From Phanerodontia chrysosporium (lineage: Eukaryota; Basidiomycota; Agaricomycetes; Polyporales; Phanerochaetaceae), in the NCBI GenBank assembly GCA_001910725.1, contig MJGA01000038.1, forward strand, positions 1 through 64,000: a stretch of 64,000 nt of DNA, read 5' to 3'. The first letter of the stretch is position 1. Every line of letters begins with the position of its first letter. A program made the position numbers and the translations under genes. The notes under the pieces are model-generated. The model saw only the letters and a list, made by a program, of their open reading frames with translations. It was not told the origin of the DNA and did no database searches. This document shows, in pieces, positions 46,690 to 58,458 of this stretch.

Positions 46690-47643
46690 TCATTCGGCCT
46701 TGCTCCACCACTTGTTGAGGAACTCTTTGATTCCCATGGGCTGCACTTCAGGGCAGAGATCATTAAGGTTCTTGCCCTCGTATCCGACGGGGTTGTCGCC
46801 TAGCACCTCGAGCCACCACTGCGCGAACATCTTCTGGAGGTCTGACACCTTGTCGCGCCGCTCGTCGATGATCTTGAGGAGCTGCTCCTTAGACAGGTAC
46901 GTCGTCTGAAATTTCTTGCCTGTGCGCGGTTGTCAGCTGAGTAGAGTCAACGGCGTAGCAGCTCACCTCGGACACCCTCAGCTATCTGTAGCACCTCGTT
47001 GTACGTCATGCGGTCGCCGCGCATCTGGCTGTACTGCGGCCAAACATCGAGGTCGAGGCTTGCGGCGACGAAGCGTCCGACGTCCTCGATGCGGGTGTAC
47101 ACGACCGAGGCGGTGCCATCGCCGGGATCGTCGCTGTGCACTTCTCGACGTCGAACATGAACCTCATCGGCGGGAGGTGCCCGACGCCGGGCGTGCCGCT
47201 TGCGAGTATGTTCATGTACAGACCGACCTCGAAGACGGTGTACTCGAGGCCGCTGCGCATGACCGCGTCGAGCACGGGCCACTTAGGGCGGTACAGCTCG
47301 ACAGGATTGTCCGGGATCGCGCGTGTCCCGAACTCGCTCGGCGCGAAGCGCACCACGCCACTGCGCACGGCGGCGTCGAGCAGCGCGAGCTGCGGCGTCG
47401 CGAGCTGGTCGGCTGTCATGCCGCTGATCGTCGAGATGACCGTGTGCACGCTGGATAGGGCGCGGTCGAGCGAGCTGGGGTCGGCGTAGTCGACGGTGAC
47501 GATCGGCACGCCGAGCTTGTCGAGCACGGGGTGGCTCGTCTGGCGCGAGAGGACGATGAGTTCGTGCTTCCGGCTGCGACGATGGCTTCGGCAATGTGCA
47601 GGCCCGTGTGGCCGGTGCCTCCGGCGATAGCAACCTTGACCAT
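46690..47643 (-). CDS. NmrA-like NAD(P)-binding reductase, copy C (two apparent 1-nt deletions)
   Basis: Third paralog of the reductase, diverged from copy B. It starts MVKVAIAGGTGHTGLHIAEA; the frame is lost by one base near 47571 (after ...GCAGCCGG) and resumes with DKLGVPIVTVDYADPSSLDR, DAAVRSGVVRFAPSEFGTR and LEYTVFEVGLYMNILASG. A second missing base near 47125 (expected ATCCCCGG) precedes GDGTASVVYTRIEDVGRFVA. A 47-base intron (46966-46920) lies at the conserved site, and exon 2 ends FLNKWWSKAE. Both lesions fall in short G/C homopolymers. If they are sequence errors the gene is complete at about the same length as copy B. Converges on the small ORF at 45905-46301. Confidence 0.8.
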
Positions 47644-48578
47644 GGTAGAGAGTGAGTAGGCTCTAGTGGGGACGACCGTACGATGAGGCCTGAAGTTGTT
47701 TGCAGAGGTCGACTTCTCTTATAACGTGCAGAGACATCTTCATATTTGCCAGTTGGCTGTCTCGGCACGCGGCCAGCACCACATCGGGTCCGCAGCTGTG
47801 ATGCACCTGTAGCATGCCAGCACTGCCGAGATGAAGCATACCTTAGTAGTAACTTCAAATTCGACGACGTACTCTGGGAAATTCCTGTGGTGTCCAATGA
47901 GAACAAGGCCTGGCCCACCATCGCGGCTCCGGTGGACGAGTCATCGCTGCGGAGGCACCGTTCCTTTCCTTCTTCGCTCTCGTTTGGCACTAGAAGCAGG
48001 TAGCCAACCGAGATGTTATAGCACGTAGCGGGAGAACCGCTGCTGCATGCAGACGCATGGGAAGGCGCAGTGCACCTACCCATCTGTTGTATCCGGGGGT
48101 CGAATTTGAGAGTCGGCCTCTTGAGAGCTTTCGGAACGCGGCATTTCTGGTTTAATGTATGTATAACAATTCATGGACCGTCCAGCGCGTGACATGTCAT
48201 AACTCGTTAAAGTAGTCCATCTAGGGCCAAAATCATTATCTTCAGCAATAATATACTCTAGCGGTTTGGACACCAACCACCACCTGTGCCTCGAGCTTCT
48301 ACTGCGTACCCGACCTCGTCACAGCCTCCAAGCCAGCAAAGTTGACTTGCACATTTGCCGAAGGTGCACTGTTGCTCCTGTTATGGCGCTCCGCGGACTC
48401 AGCGCGCAGCTCCGCGTCGCGACGCTCGCGCAAGGCGCCGCCCGACAGCAACGCGGACGGGAGGGGTCGTGGGCCCTTGAGGCTCCTGCGCTGACCGGCC
48501 GTGCGAAACCGCTGCCGCTCCCAGGCCGGCTGGGCGGACGCGTCTCTAAAATCAACTGTGCAGGAGCAGAGGGTAGAA
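47644..48578. other. Intergenic between NmrA-like copy C and the membrane protein gene
   Basis: Upstream region of NmrA-like copy C and downstream flank of the gene ending at 48579. No supported gene. Confidence 0.5.
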
Positions 48579-51049
48579 TCACTTGGGCAGACGGGAGGCA
48601 GCAGAGACCCGGGCCTCGGGAACCAGCACGGAGAGCGCAGGGAGGGTACGACGCTGTGTAGGGCCCGGGGCTCCGGGGGCGGACAGGACAGCAGAGAGAA
48701 CAGGCGGGACCGCAGGCACAGGGAGCGGCGGCAGCGGCGAGGCAGGCGCGCTCCGGAACAGACTCCCGAGCGACGCAGTCGCGCGGCGCGAGTACTGCGC
48801 GCTGTGACCGAACGTGCCGCGGCGCGACTTGATGCCGGCGCTGCTCGCGGGCGACGGTGGCCACGCGGCGGCGGGGTCGGGCGAGCCCTCGCGCACGGGT
48901 GCGAGCTCCGTGTCTACGCCGCTCGCGCTCGCAGAACGCGCGCGCAGCGAGGGGCGGCGGCGCCACGAGTGCTTGGCGGACGAGGGCGATGCGGCGTCCG
49001 GCGCGCGCGCGTGTCGCCGGCTCGCGCTACGGCTCAAGGCGGATCGTGGTTCGGTGTCCCACTCGGCAGAAGAAGGCGAGCCGCCGCTTGTCGTCGTGGA
49101 GCCGTACGAGCGGCGGTACGTCGAGCGGCGGGACGCCGCGGGAGAAAGCGCAAAGCTCGTCTGGGTCGGTGCGGGCGACGGTTGGGGAGCGCCGTCCGCA
49201 CGGCGGCGACTCGGAGTGGTCTGCAGGATGTCGGAGCCGTAGACTGCAGATGAAGGCGAGCTGTGGCCTGCAGTTGGGTCGGAGCCGTCCTCATCACTCA
49301 GGACGCTGGCAGAGTTTGGGAGCCCTTCGAGACGAGGCACAGCAGGTCCGGGGGTTGGGACAGGCGAAGACGCCGCTGCCTCCGCTTCGAGCTGTGCTGC
49401 TAGCGCAACTTGAGACTGCAAAATTCTGCCGGGTAGGGTTGCAAATGCAGGGAACTGTGGAGGTGCGCTCTGAGGGTGAAGCAGGTGTGGCTGAGGCACA
49501 GGCAACATGATTTGCTTCACCGAGCGTCGTTGTGCTGCAGTTGCGACAGAAATGATGGCGGTCTCGGTGCTGACTGGCCGGCTGAATTCTGCAGCATCCA
49601 AAACACTACTGCTTCCGGCCCCATCCAGTGCAGAGTGAACAGTTGATGGTGCAGGATGAGCTGACTGACTACACCAACTGTGTGTGCTCCTGCGGTACTG
49701 CCGGGGAAGGTGAAGCGTGAAAGGCGTCGGAGCGAGAAGAGGGTCTGCTGTGGCTTTGCTGACGTAGAGCAACGATTGCACGTTTGACCTGCCAGAAGGA
49801 TGAAGTGTTGTCGCCTTCCAGTTGAAAGCCGCTAAAATCCAACGGAAAAAGGTAAGTAGCCTTAGGGTAACTCAAAGAACAGAGCAACTCACCAAGTACA
49901 ATCAACGCTCCGATGCTGAATGGGAGAAAGTCTGCAACGATATTAGTCGTGATCGAGTCCGGCACCACCGTGAGCAGATCTAGCAACAGGAGACTGCATG
50001 CCCGCACGATGACTACGGTCTTCACTGTGCAGTCGCTCAGCCACCGGCGTTGACTTCGCGAGAGCGCCACAAGCCGTGCAACAAGATACACCTCAATCAC
50101 TAGGCGAATGGTGCTGGATGTCAGAGTGGTGGGAAGGTATCTGACGTGTATAGATCAGAAAGCAGCGAGGGAAAATGTGACGAGGGAGCGTACCGCTTCC
50201 TGTAGCAGAACGCTGTACCAGCAGACTGCGCCAACCTGAACACGATAATTAGTTGGAGCGCAACGTCAAGGAAGATAAGCTCACTTGGTGATCCCATTGT
50301 TCGTCGCGTTGGTCGCGAAGACGAAGACTAATGCAGGTCAATATATCTTCATGGTGAGCGGTTAGAAACCTTTCACCTAGTCCCACGAATGCAAGTGTGC
50401 ACAAGGTCGAGAGTTCCCATCTCTTGATGCCAATCCGGCTTAGTTCGATCGTCAAGATCGTGAGGCCAAGGAGTCTCGCGAGCTGAGAGGACATGCCACC
50501 CCATGCGACAACAAATGCTGTTGAATCGTGAATAACCGATGCTCAAGACAGGGCGCGCGGAATGGCGTACCGCAACCTGTGTTCCAACTCGCCTGATTCC
50601 GAAAGGTTGTAAGCGAGATGAACTGCGCGAGTCCCGCGAGGAAGAAACACAGGTTGAGCGTGAAGATGAGGGCTGCGTGATCATTGTATTCGCGGACGGA
50701 TGCTGTCTCCTCTTCGGCGTCCAACCTGGCTTTGTCCGAGTACGACGTCGGGAGCTCAACGTCTACGCGTCTCGCGGACGTGCGGTAACGGATGATCCAG
50801 AAGTACGAGCGCAGTCGTGACAGTAGACTCGTAATAAACAGAGAGCTCGCCATGTGCTGTAGCCCATTCATGAATACGCATCCTAGAAAGAAGGCAGATA
50901 CAATGCGTCTGAAATAAGGTCGTCAGACTCGGTCGTGTGCCATGATAGAGCAAGAGTACGTACCCATTCGGACGATCGAGGTAGTATTCCGCGGAGAGAT
51001 CGACAGAAACGTTGTCAAGCCTCACATTAGGCCATCCAGGAAAGGACAT
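48579..51049 (-). CDS. Multi-pass (about 7 TM) membrane protein with long Ser-rich cytosolic tail
   Basis: Fungal membrane protein of unknown function, with a layout reminiscent of receptor-like 7-TM proteins. Seven exons (51049-50964, 50908-50571, 50517-50377, 50327-50285, 50235-50194, 50140-49893, 49831-48579) join without a break to 716 residues. The start is MSFPGWPNVRLDNVSVDL. Hydrophobic segments include IVSAFFLGCVFMNGLQHMA, ALIFTLNLCFFLAGLAQFIS, ARLLGLTILTIELS, LCTLAFVGLVFVFATNA, LVIEVYLVARLVAL and VIVRACSLLLLDLLTVV, then FLPFSIGALIVLAAF. About 400 residues of Ser/Pro/Ala/Arg-rich low complexity follow (for example SPSSAVYGSDILQTTPS and RRSTYRRSYGSTTTSGG), likely phosphorylated. No GPCR signature could be confirmed. 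Confidence 0.7.
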
Positions 51050-51712
51050 CGCAGACGACTTCCGAGCCCTGCGGGTCAGCTGCAACCAGGGCCGGCCTGG
51101 AAGAGGGAAGTCGAAGATTATAACGGGAAGGGAAGAAACGAAAATAGAGGAAGCGAGGGTGAAGAGTGAGTCACCGCTAGAGGCCTGCCCAGCGAATGAG
51201 GGGGGTCAACCTCTGAAAGCGCACCGAGCAGCCATCAGGGTAGGTGAAGAGTCGCCACGAGAAGGGCGGTATCCGAGGGCGATGCTGTGCACTCTGCGAG
51301 CTCGGATCAGGTGCAGCAGCGTAAGGGCATGAGAGCAAACACACCCGGGCGACGTCGCACGTCTGCAGACACACCGTGGGTCTGTTTCAGCCTGTCGGAG
51401 ACGTGATGGTTGATATATGCTTGCCGCGCTTCGCAGGTCCAGGACGCCATGTTCACAGCGATTGACAAATAAAGGCAACCGCGACTGTCATACCGTTACC
51501 GCGGGCGGGTTTGTCTCGCAGAGGTTTCATATGTCGCAGCGAGGGTCGGAGAGACCTCGAAGGAGAGGCGGAGGCGCACAAGAAAAAGCGCATCAGATGG
51601 CGCATCAAAACGGGCGCATCAGCGGAAGTCTCCGGCGCTTAGCTAATGAGGCCCGTAGCCGCGCCCGCCAAACTCAACTTTTTCTCTGCTCTCACCGTCC
51701 TCGACGTCCAAT
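51050..51712. promoter_or_regulatory. Divergent promoter region, membrane protein / MGM101
   Basis: 663 bases between divergent start codons, with no gene inside and no unmistakable TATA box. Confidence 0.4.
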
Positions 51713-52713
51713 ATGGCGTCTCGCTTGGCCATGCGCAGCATCGCGCACGCTCGCTTTCCCACCTCGACCTCGCTGCAGGCCGTCCGCACGGTGAAGACAG
51801 CCGCCTGGCCGCCGCACGCGACCACGCCCGTTGCGGCCGCGAAGCCCAAGGTGCTGCGCACGACGCCGCCCGCTGCGCATGCCAGCACCGCGAGCGACAT
51901 CGAGGCGGAGGCGCTCGCGGACCTTGCGTCTGCCACCGAAAGCTCAGCGTCGTCTGCGCCCCCGCCGCCGCTGCCCGACAGCGGCATCGACCCGTTCGCG
52001 CCGGGCAGCGGCGGGCGCCGCTCCCGGATGCGGCGGGCACGGACTGGTCGAAGAGCTACCACGGCCTGTCGGTTGCGCCGTTCCCGAAGGAGGTCGCCGA
52101 CGTGCTGCTTGCGCCGATCGACCCGCTCGACGTCGAGATTAAACCTGGTGCGTGCCCCCGTAGGCGATGCAAAGCGTGCGTGTGCTCACTGTGCTGTAGA
52201 TGGCTTGCTGTACCTTCCAGAGATCAAGTATCGCAGGGTGCTCAATAGAGCGTTTGGGCCGGGAGGATGGGGACTGGCACCAAGGAGCGAGACGAACGTG
52301 GGGCCGAAGATTGTCAGCAGAGAGTATGCGCTCGTATGTCTTGGCCGGTGCGTCGTTTGACTTTGAAGATGCCGAAGCCACCTAAATTCTCTGCGCAGGC
52401 TCGTGGCAGTCGCTCGCGGAGAGCAGGAATACTTTGACCAAAATGGCATACCAACCGCGACAGAGGCCGTGAAGAGTAATGCCTTGATGCGCTGCTGCAA
52501 GGATCTCGGTATCGCGAGCGAGCTCTGGGACCCGCGGTTCATTCGCGAGTTCAAAGCGAAATACTGCGTCGAGGTGTTTGCAGAGCATGTGCCCACTAAG
52601 AAGAAGTGCGTCTTTCCTCTTCGATCCTGTCGACTTTTACTCATTATACCCGCAGGAAGAAGCTCTGGAGGCGCAAGGACCAGCCAAAATTCGAATACCC
52701 GTACAAGGAGTAG
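51713..52713 (+). CDS. MGM101: Mitochondrial genome maintenance protein Mgm101 (apparent 1-nt deletion)
   Basis: Mitochondrial nucleoid DNA-repair and recombination protein, a Rad52-like ssDNA annealing factor needed to keep mtDNA. Exons 51713-52147, 52200-52347, 52399-52605 and 52656-52713. The start [18 protein letters not shown] is a basic, Ser/Arg-rich mitochondrial presequence. The conserved core follows in another frame: [20 protein letters not shown], then [65 protein letters not shown] and the end [17 protein letters not shown]. One base is missing near 52013 in a G run (GGCGGGCGCC). Since this protein is usually essential for respiration, a sequence error is the likely cause. Confidence 0.9.
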
Positions 52714-52913
52714 ACTCGGACACAGGGATTGTTGTATGATACTACCTAGACTGCTAATGCACACTACTCAGCTATGCGAAATGCAATGAATTCAGCAAGA
52801 TAGCGTGGCGCATATACGAGAATACATTAGCAAGGTCCTCCAAATTACAGTTGACCAAATCACATCCAATACAGATCCAGGCACAATACAAGAGAATAAA
52901 TTACCCCTGCCCG

Positions 52914-54062
52914 CTACTTCTTGCCACCCTTCTTCTTCGACGGGGTCTTCTTTGGACTGTTGGTGGGTGTGCTCGTGGTAGCCGGCGCGGGAGTCGGTGC
53001 AGCCACCTTGGGCTTTTCAGCAGGCTTCGCCTTCTTGTCTTCTGGCGGTGAGCGGTGCAGGAGACGCATGACGACGCTACCGAGAGCGCCGGTCATGATC
53101 ATGAGCAAAAACTTGGGGATGCGAACCGTGTAGTCGTAGATGCTGCGCTGCAAAAGTGCCCAGTAGTGCATGACAAACTCGCTGCGTGGTCGTTAGTCCG
53201 TGCGACGCTCATGGAGTGGGAGACCACGTACCGGCTGCCGCCAGGCGCGAAAGCAGAGTTCCAGGGTTCCTGGTGCTGCCACAGTTCTTCTTTGAGGAAG
53301 TTGCGGATGATGGTCGAGTTGAGACGGACACTGTTGCCCTTATAGAAGCGCAGCGTCTGTCCGCGGTCGCGTGCGACCACGAGCCATGGTCCTCTGCGCG
53401 GACGTCAGTCAAGGAACGAAAGCGCAGGGAAGCAACGGGAACTCACTGCCAGATGTTCCACTTGGTCGTGAGATACGTCACATTCATATAGTCGATGCGC
53501 CCCCACCGGACGTCTGGGAGGTCATCGGCGATAACAGTCTCGTTGTACGCAGCATCAAACTGCTTGTCGACGAGCTTGGAGAGCCCGCCCTGGTGCTGGC
53601 CACCTGCAGTCGTCGTGCTGCACGCGCGTCAGTGCAAAGCGCAAGGCACGCGGGACACGTCGGGTGCACGCACATGACAAGGAACCACGTCCGCGCGGCC
53701 TCCTCCTCGGGCGTGAGCGCCTCGTGCACGATCACCTCGTCGTAGTTGTCGTCGTGGATGAGCGGGATGCGCGGGTCCCAGAGCTCCGCGAGCGTCGCCG
53801 ACGAGTTCAGCGCCGCGGTGAGGTTCAGGCCCGCCTTGGCGAGGAGAGACCCGACGGGCCCGTTCGCCAGCCTCTGCGCAAAGCCGCCGCCGCCGCTGCC
53901 GGCCTCGCCCTCCGCGGACGCGGCGGGCGTGTATGCGGGTGCGGCACCACCCTGGGTCGGCGCGGCCGCGGGCTGGCCGGGCTTCCAGCCGTCGGAGAAG
54001 TACTGGGCGTGCGCAGAGGCCGCGCATGCGACGGCCGCACAGAACAGCGTCGCGACCTTCAT
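52914..54062 (-). CDS. Secretory-pathway thioredoxin-like membrane protein
   Basis: Exons 54062-53674, 53617-53447, 53393-53232 and 53181-52914 join to 329 residues. A signal peptide is clear (MKVATLFCAAVACAASAHAQ). A luminal domain follows, with a Gly-rich stretch, PRIPLIHDDNYDEVIVHEAL, ARTWFLVI, WGRIDYMNVTYL and GPWLVVARDRGQTLRFYKGN, which has thioredoxin-fold character but no CxxC pair that I can find. A membrane helix (RIPKFLLMIMTGALGSVVMR) and a Lys/Pro-rich cytosolic tail ending KKKGGKK complete it. The layout suggests an ER membrane TMX-like protein; the exact role is unknown. Divergent from KEX1 (388 bases) and convergent with MGM101 (200 bases between stops). Confidence 0.7.
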
Positions 54063-54449
54063 CGTGCTGGCGGTGGTGGTGGTTGGGGAAGAAAGTGCTG
54101 AGGGGGACCACGCTCGAGCATCCGGTCAGGCACACGCACCGCGCGGGTGCTGATAAGATTGCGGGGATTTCTCATGGAATTAGCTGATACTCTATCATGA
54201 TATTTCCCATTCTGGAGGTTATCCGGCATCAGGGGGAAATGGTGCGAAACACCGTGGCCCGCAGGCTGTCCTGAGCTCCCAGACTGACCACGACAACATT
54301 CACGGACATTAAGCGAGTGCGGGAGACTGCTGGGACGACGGAGAGACGGTGCGCCATGTCTTTCCTTTGAATTCTTCCTTCCGTATTCACAGCAGACAGG
54401 AAACGCTTGGCTGCGACAGGTGCGACCGATCACGACCAGGCATACCAGA
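54063..54449. promoter_or_regulatory. Divergent promoter region, thioredoxin-like / KEX1
   Basis: 387 bases separating two genes whose products both act in the secretory pathway. No TATA box is evident. Coordinated expression is possible but not shown. Confidence 0.4.
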
Positions 54450-56944
54450 ATGCGTGCGGCCGTCTACACAAGTTTCATCTGGTCGCTGCTGCCCCCGCTC
54501 TGGCACACGCTCTGCACAAAGGCTGCCCCCACCGACCGTACGTGCGCACGCTTTGCGGCGGCGACGGTGCACTCACGCTTCCGTCCGCAGTACCCTCCGC
54601 CGCATCATTGTATGTTCCGCACATCCCTGACCTGCACCAGGACGAGGCGCGGCCCCTACACGTATATGCAGGCTACCTTCCTTCGGACCCCGATGCGCAC
54701 TCGCCGTCTGCGACAGACGTGACAGCGCACCTCTATTTCGTGCTGGTGAAGGCCCGGCGGACGGCAGACAAGGAGCGGATACTCTTCTGGTTCAATGTAC
54801 GTGGCGTACCCCCAGAGCTGTCCTGGCGCTTGCACTAACATATTCGCAGGGTGGACCGGGCTGTTCCTCGTTCGACGGACTCATGATGGAAGTTGGACCA
54901 TGGCGGCTGGATGGCAAGGGCGGGCTGAACACAACAGAAGGTGGCTGGGAGGAATATACGACTATGGTCTACAGTGCGTTCATCGAAACTCCCTTGCTTT
55001 CCGCATACTGATAATCTCTAGTTGACCAGCCTGTAGGCACCGGATTCTCGTATACCTCCTCAAACAAGTACTTGCACGACCTTCCTGAGGTGCGTGTCCC
55101 CTGTCAGACCCTTAGGCGGATGCTGACATACACCAGGCTACCCGCCACATCGTAGAGTTCTTCCGGAATTTCTATGCGGTGTTCCCCGAATACAAACAGA
55201 TGGATGTGAGTATGTTCACCGTCCAAGCAAAGCCTGTCTCACGTCATTCAAGACGTACCTAGGTGGCGAAAGCTTCGCCGGCCAGTACATTCCATACTTC
55301 GGTGCGTATATGCATCTTCTCCATTATAGCGCAAGGAGTGACACGTCACTCAGCCGATGCCATACTCAGCTCGGATCTGAACGTTCCCCTCCGTGGTGCT
55401 GCAATTGGGAACGGTTGGATAGATTCGCGCACGCAGTACCCGGCGTATTTGGACTATGCTGTAAAGCATGGAATACTCGAGGAGAACTCAGATGTAAGAG
55501 TCAGAGTTTGTAGTATCAGGCCGTTGGCTAACCTGGAAACCCTCGACAGGAATACAAGCGGGTGAAAGACATAGTAGACATGTGCATGACCAATCTCGAC
55601 CAGTACACCGGCATCTACCCCGTGCATGACGATCTCTGTGAGCAGGTCATGGGTACTATCATCGATGTCAGGACGAAAATGTGGATTTCTATCCCTATAT
55701 CATGTCAGTGACCATGGACTCACGGTTTACCACAGGATAGACAACACAAAGCAATGTCTGAACATGTACGATGTCCGACTATACGACGAGCACCCCGCCT
55801 GTGGCATGAACTGGCCGCCCGATCTTCCACACGTATACACATATCTCAGAGTACGTCCCCCTAGGTCCAACCGTAGGTCTATATACTCATTCTGCTGATT
55901 ACTAGCGCCCGGATGTTACCCGTGCACTGCATGCCTTGGACTCACTTCCGCCATGGGAAGAGTGCCGCGGCAAGATCCACAGGAACTTTGACACGAAGCA
56001 CTCGAATGCCTCGATTACGGTCCTACCTCGTGTGCTTGAAAAGATCCCCGTGCTGCTCTTCGCAGGCGACCAAGACTTGATATGCAACTACGTTGGCCTC
56101 GAGAGTCTGATGCAGAGCATGACATGGAACGGGGAAACCGGACTTGGCGTACGTATGATCATGCATTCTCTAGTTCGACACTGACATCTCGGTGTGCATC
56201 CAGACTGTACAAACTCAATCCTGGACAGTGGGCGGTTCCCCTGCGGGAACATGGGTCTCATCTAGAAACCTGACCTATGTCAAGGTAAGCCTGATTTCTC
56301 TGCTTGAGGGGGCACCTGTTGATCCCAACCCCGCGTAGATCTTCAACGCCTCCCACATGGCGGGCTTCGACGTTCCCCATGTGACCCACGATATGATACT
56401 GCGCTTTATGGGTGTCAACTTCACTGCCCTAACAGATGGCTCTGTGCGGATACCAAGCGTCGTGGGGTCGGACAGCAAACCTGTGCCGACGCTTGTGGAC
56501 GACGCTGCTGCCACCACTCCGCCAGTCAGCGGGAAGACGCCCGAGCAGGACAAGGCGATGTGGGAAGGTTAGTTCTGTCCGAGTCACGACGACATACACT
56601 CGAATCTCACAGCTTCGTCTTCAGCATATTACAACGCTGGCTCCGCCGCGCTCGTGCTTCTGCTCATCGCCATTGTCATCGGCGGTTTCCTCTGGTGGCG
56701 CTTCCGGCGGAATCGCCTACGCGGCCTGCCGGGCACCCCGCCGAATGGCGGCGCGTACGAGGAGCACATCCCGCTCACGGAGAGCAGCGAGCTTGAGGAG
56801 CACGACTCATACCGCCCGAACGGGGGCAACGGGCACGGGAATGGCAAGGGCAAGGAGCGCGCGACAGAGTACACGCCCAAGGAAGAGATCTTCCGCGTCG
56901 ACGACAGTGACGATGAGGACGCGAGGACTCCGAAGTCGCGCTAG
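54450..56944 (+). CDS. KEX1: Kex1-type serine carboxypeptidase
   Basis: Golgi/TGN membrane carboxypeptidase (S10 family) that trims C-terminal Lys/Arg from Kex2-cleaved precursors such as pheromones. Thirteen exons (54450-54537, 54591-54796, 54850-54973, 55022-55089, 55137-55205, 55253-55301, 55354-55493, 55550-55680, 55736-55850, 55906-56148, 56204-56284, 56339-56567, 56625-56944) join to exactly 620 residues. Signal peptide [18 protein letters not shown]; oxyanion region [22 protein letters not shown]; nucleophile in [14 protein letters not shown] (about Ser192); Asp in [15 protein letters not shown]; His in [15 protein letters not shown]-terminal membrane helix ([19 protein letters not shown]) with an acidic cytosolic tail is the Kex1 hallmark that separates it from vacuolar CPY. 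Confidence 0.93.
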
Positions 56945-57095
56945 CAGTCGCTCCGGATGGGATCGGCCGTTCGTTGGATGTATTACTTATACGCGGTATT
57001 TATAATGGATACAGGACATGGTAGCAATGTGGCGTGCATTCAAGAGAAAAGAACCGCACAGAAGACACTGCCTCGGTCTATGCCGGAGGATGCAT

Positions 57096-58458
57096 TCAGG
57101 GCTCTGCAATGCGATACACGATCTTCTCCGCGCTCGTCTTGCCCTCACGCATGTACTGCAGACCGTCGGGCACCGCAGCGAGCCCGCCCGGCCAGAGCTT
57201 GATAGGGTTCGGCTGTATCGCGCCTGTGCGCAGGAGGCCGGGCAGCTTGCGGAGGAACGCTGCCATGTGTGTGCGGTCGGCGGGGCGCACGGGGATCGTC
57301 TCCCCGAACCACGCGATCGGGCGGCCGAGCGACGTGTAGATGAGCGTGTCTGTCCGAACGTGTGAGCGTCGTGCGCGGTGCGGAGCAGGCGGGAGGCGGG
57401 CGCACCGATGAGCCGCACGTCCTCGCGCATATGCATCACTTCTTCCGGGATGGGCAGGACGATGGCGACTCTGCCTGGTCCCGGTGCGAGCGCGGCGATG
57501 CTCGCGCGTGCAGTCTTTTCCTCGGAAATTGTGTCGAAGACACGGTGGAGCGTGTCACCCGTCGTCGCCTTGACTTTCTCAATGAATTCGGGGTCGCGGT
57601 ACTTCATCGACGTTAGCATGCATGCCGCCTGGAATAGAGCACAGCGAACGTACGTCGAGAACAACATCGGCGCCGAGTGCTTTGCACATGTCCCAGTTGC
57701 GCGGCGAGGCGACTGTGACAATCTTGTAGCCGGCGAGGTGCGCAAGCTGGATGCAGTACATGCCGAGGGAGCCTACAGAGGCTTCGTCTATGCACGATTC
57801 TTGCGCTATGAGGACTTCGCGACTTACTGCTACCGCCGTAGATAAATACCCACTCATCCTTGTTATCTTCGCGGGCGGTTCGACTAGCCCGAGGTAATCG
57901 GGATTGAACAAGCCCATGACGGCTGTCCAAAAGCTGTGAAGGAGCCACATCTCAGCCTAGCTCAGGCAGGGGAACGGCCAGCGCTGAAACTCACGCGCAT
58001 CCCAGGGTTGCGGCCTGCTCGAAGGAGAACCCGTCGGGGATTTTCCATGCGAGATCCTGCGCAGCCTTGACGTATTCAGCGTATGCACCGCGGTCCTCGT
58101 ACACGCCGCCCTGCGTGAAACCTGCGACGCGCTCGCCGAGCGCAAAGTCGGCGACGTCTTTCCCGAGTTTGACGACGATGCCGGCCCAGTCGACACCGGT
58201 GATCGTGCCTGGGTTGCCAAAGAGGTCGATGTCTGTGAGAACAATGCATGCGGGGTTTTTGGTCAGAGAGGTGCCCATACGCCAGCTAAAACACGAGTAC
58301 GTACACTTGTAGTCGGTGGGGTTCTGCGCGGTAGCGATGACTTTGACGAGGATCTCATCATCGGCGATGGCAGGAACTGGCTTTTCTTCGATGGCGACCG
58401 TGCCTTTGCCTTGGGTGACCAGAGCATTCATGGTCTGCGGAATCTGAGTGGGGGACAT
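57096..58458 (-). CDS. Zinc-type MDR oxidoreductase / enoyl-reductase-like (apparent 1-nt deletion)
   Basis: NADPH-dependent medium-chain reductase of the zinc-less quinone oxidoreductase / trans-enoyl reductase type common in fungi; substrate unknown. Exon 1 (58458-58305) has MNALVTQGKGTVAIEEKPVP and ILVKVIATAQNPTDYK. Exon 2 (58232-57995) has GTITGVDWAGIVVKLG and GAYAEYVKAAQDLAWKIPD. Exon 3 (57933-57828) reads FWTAVMGLFNPDYLGLVEPP, then slips one base near 57872 before EDNKDEWVFIYGGSS. Later exons give IQLAHLAGYKIVTVASPRN, FIEKVKATTGDTLHRVFDTI and the end LQYMREGKTSAEKIVYRI. The Rossmann GGSS region is present. The usual zinc-binding Cys/His pattern is not seen. Its stop faces the KEX1 stop 151 bases away. 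Confidence 0.8.

Noticed and set aside
50190..50240. Apparent frameshift in the 7-TM-like gene
   Set aside because: Resolved by the correct donor (ATC ACC AA then gtgagc) and a 42-base exon (50235-50194); all phases then agree.
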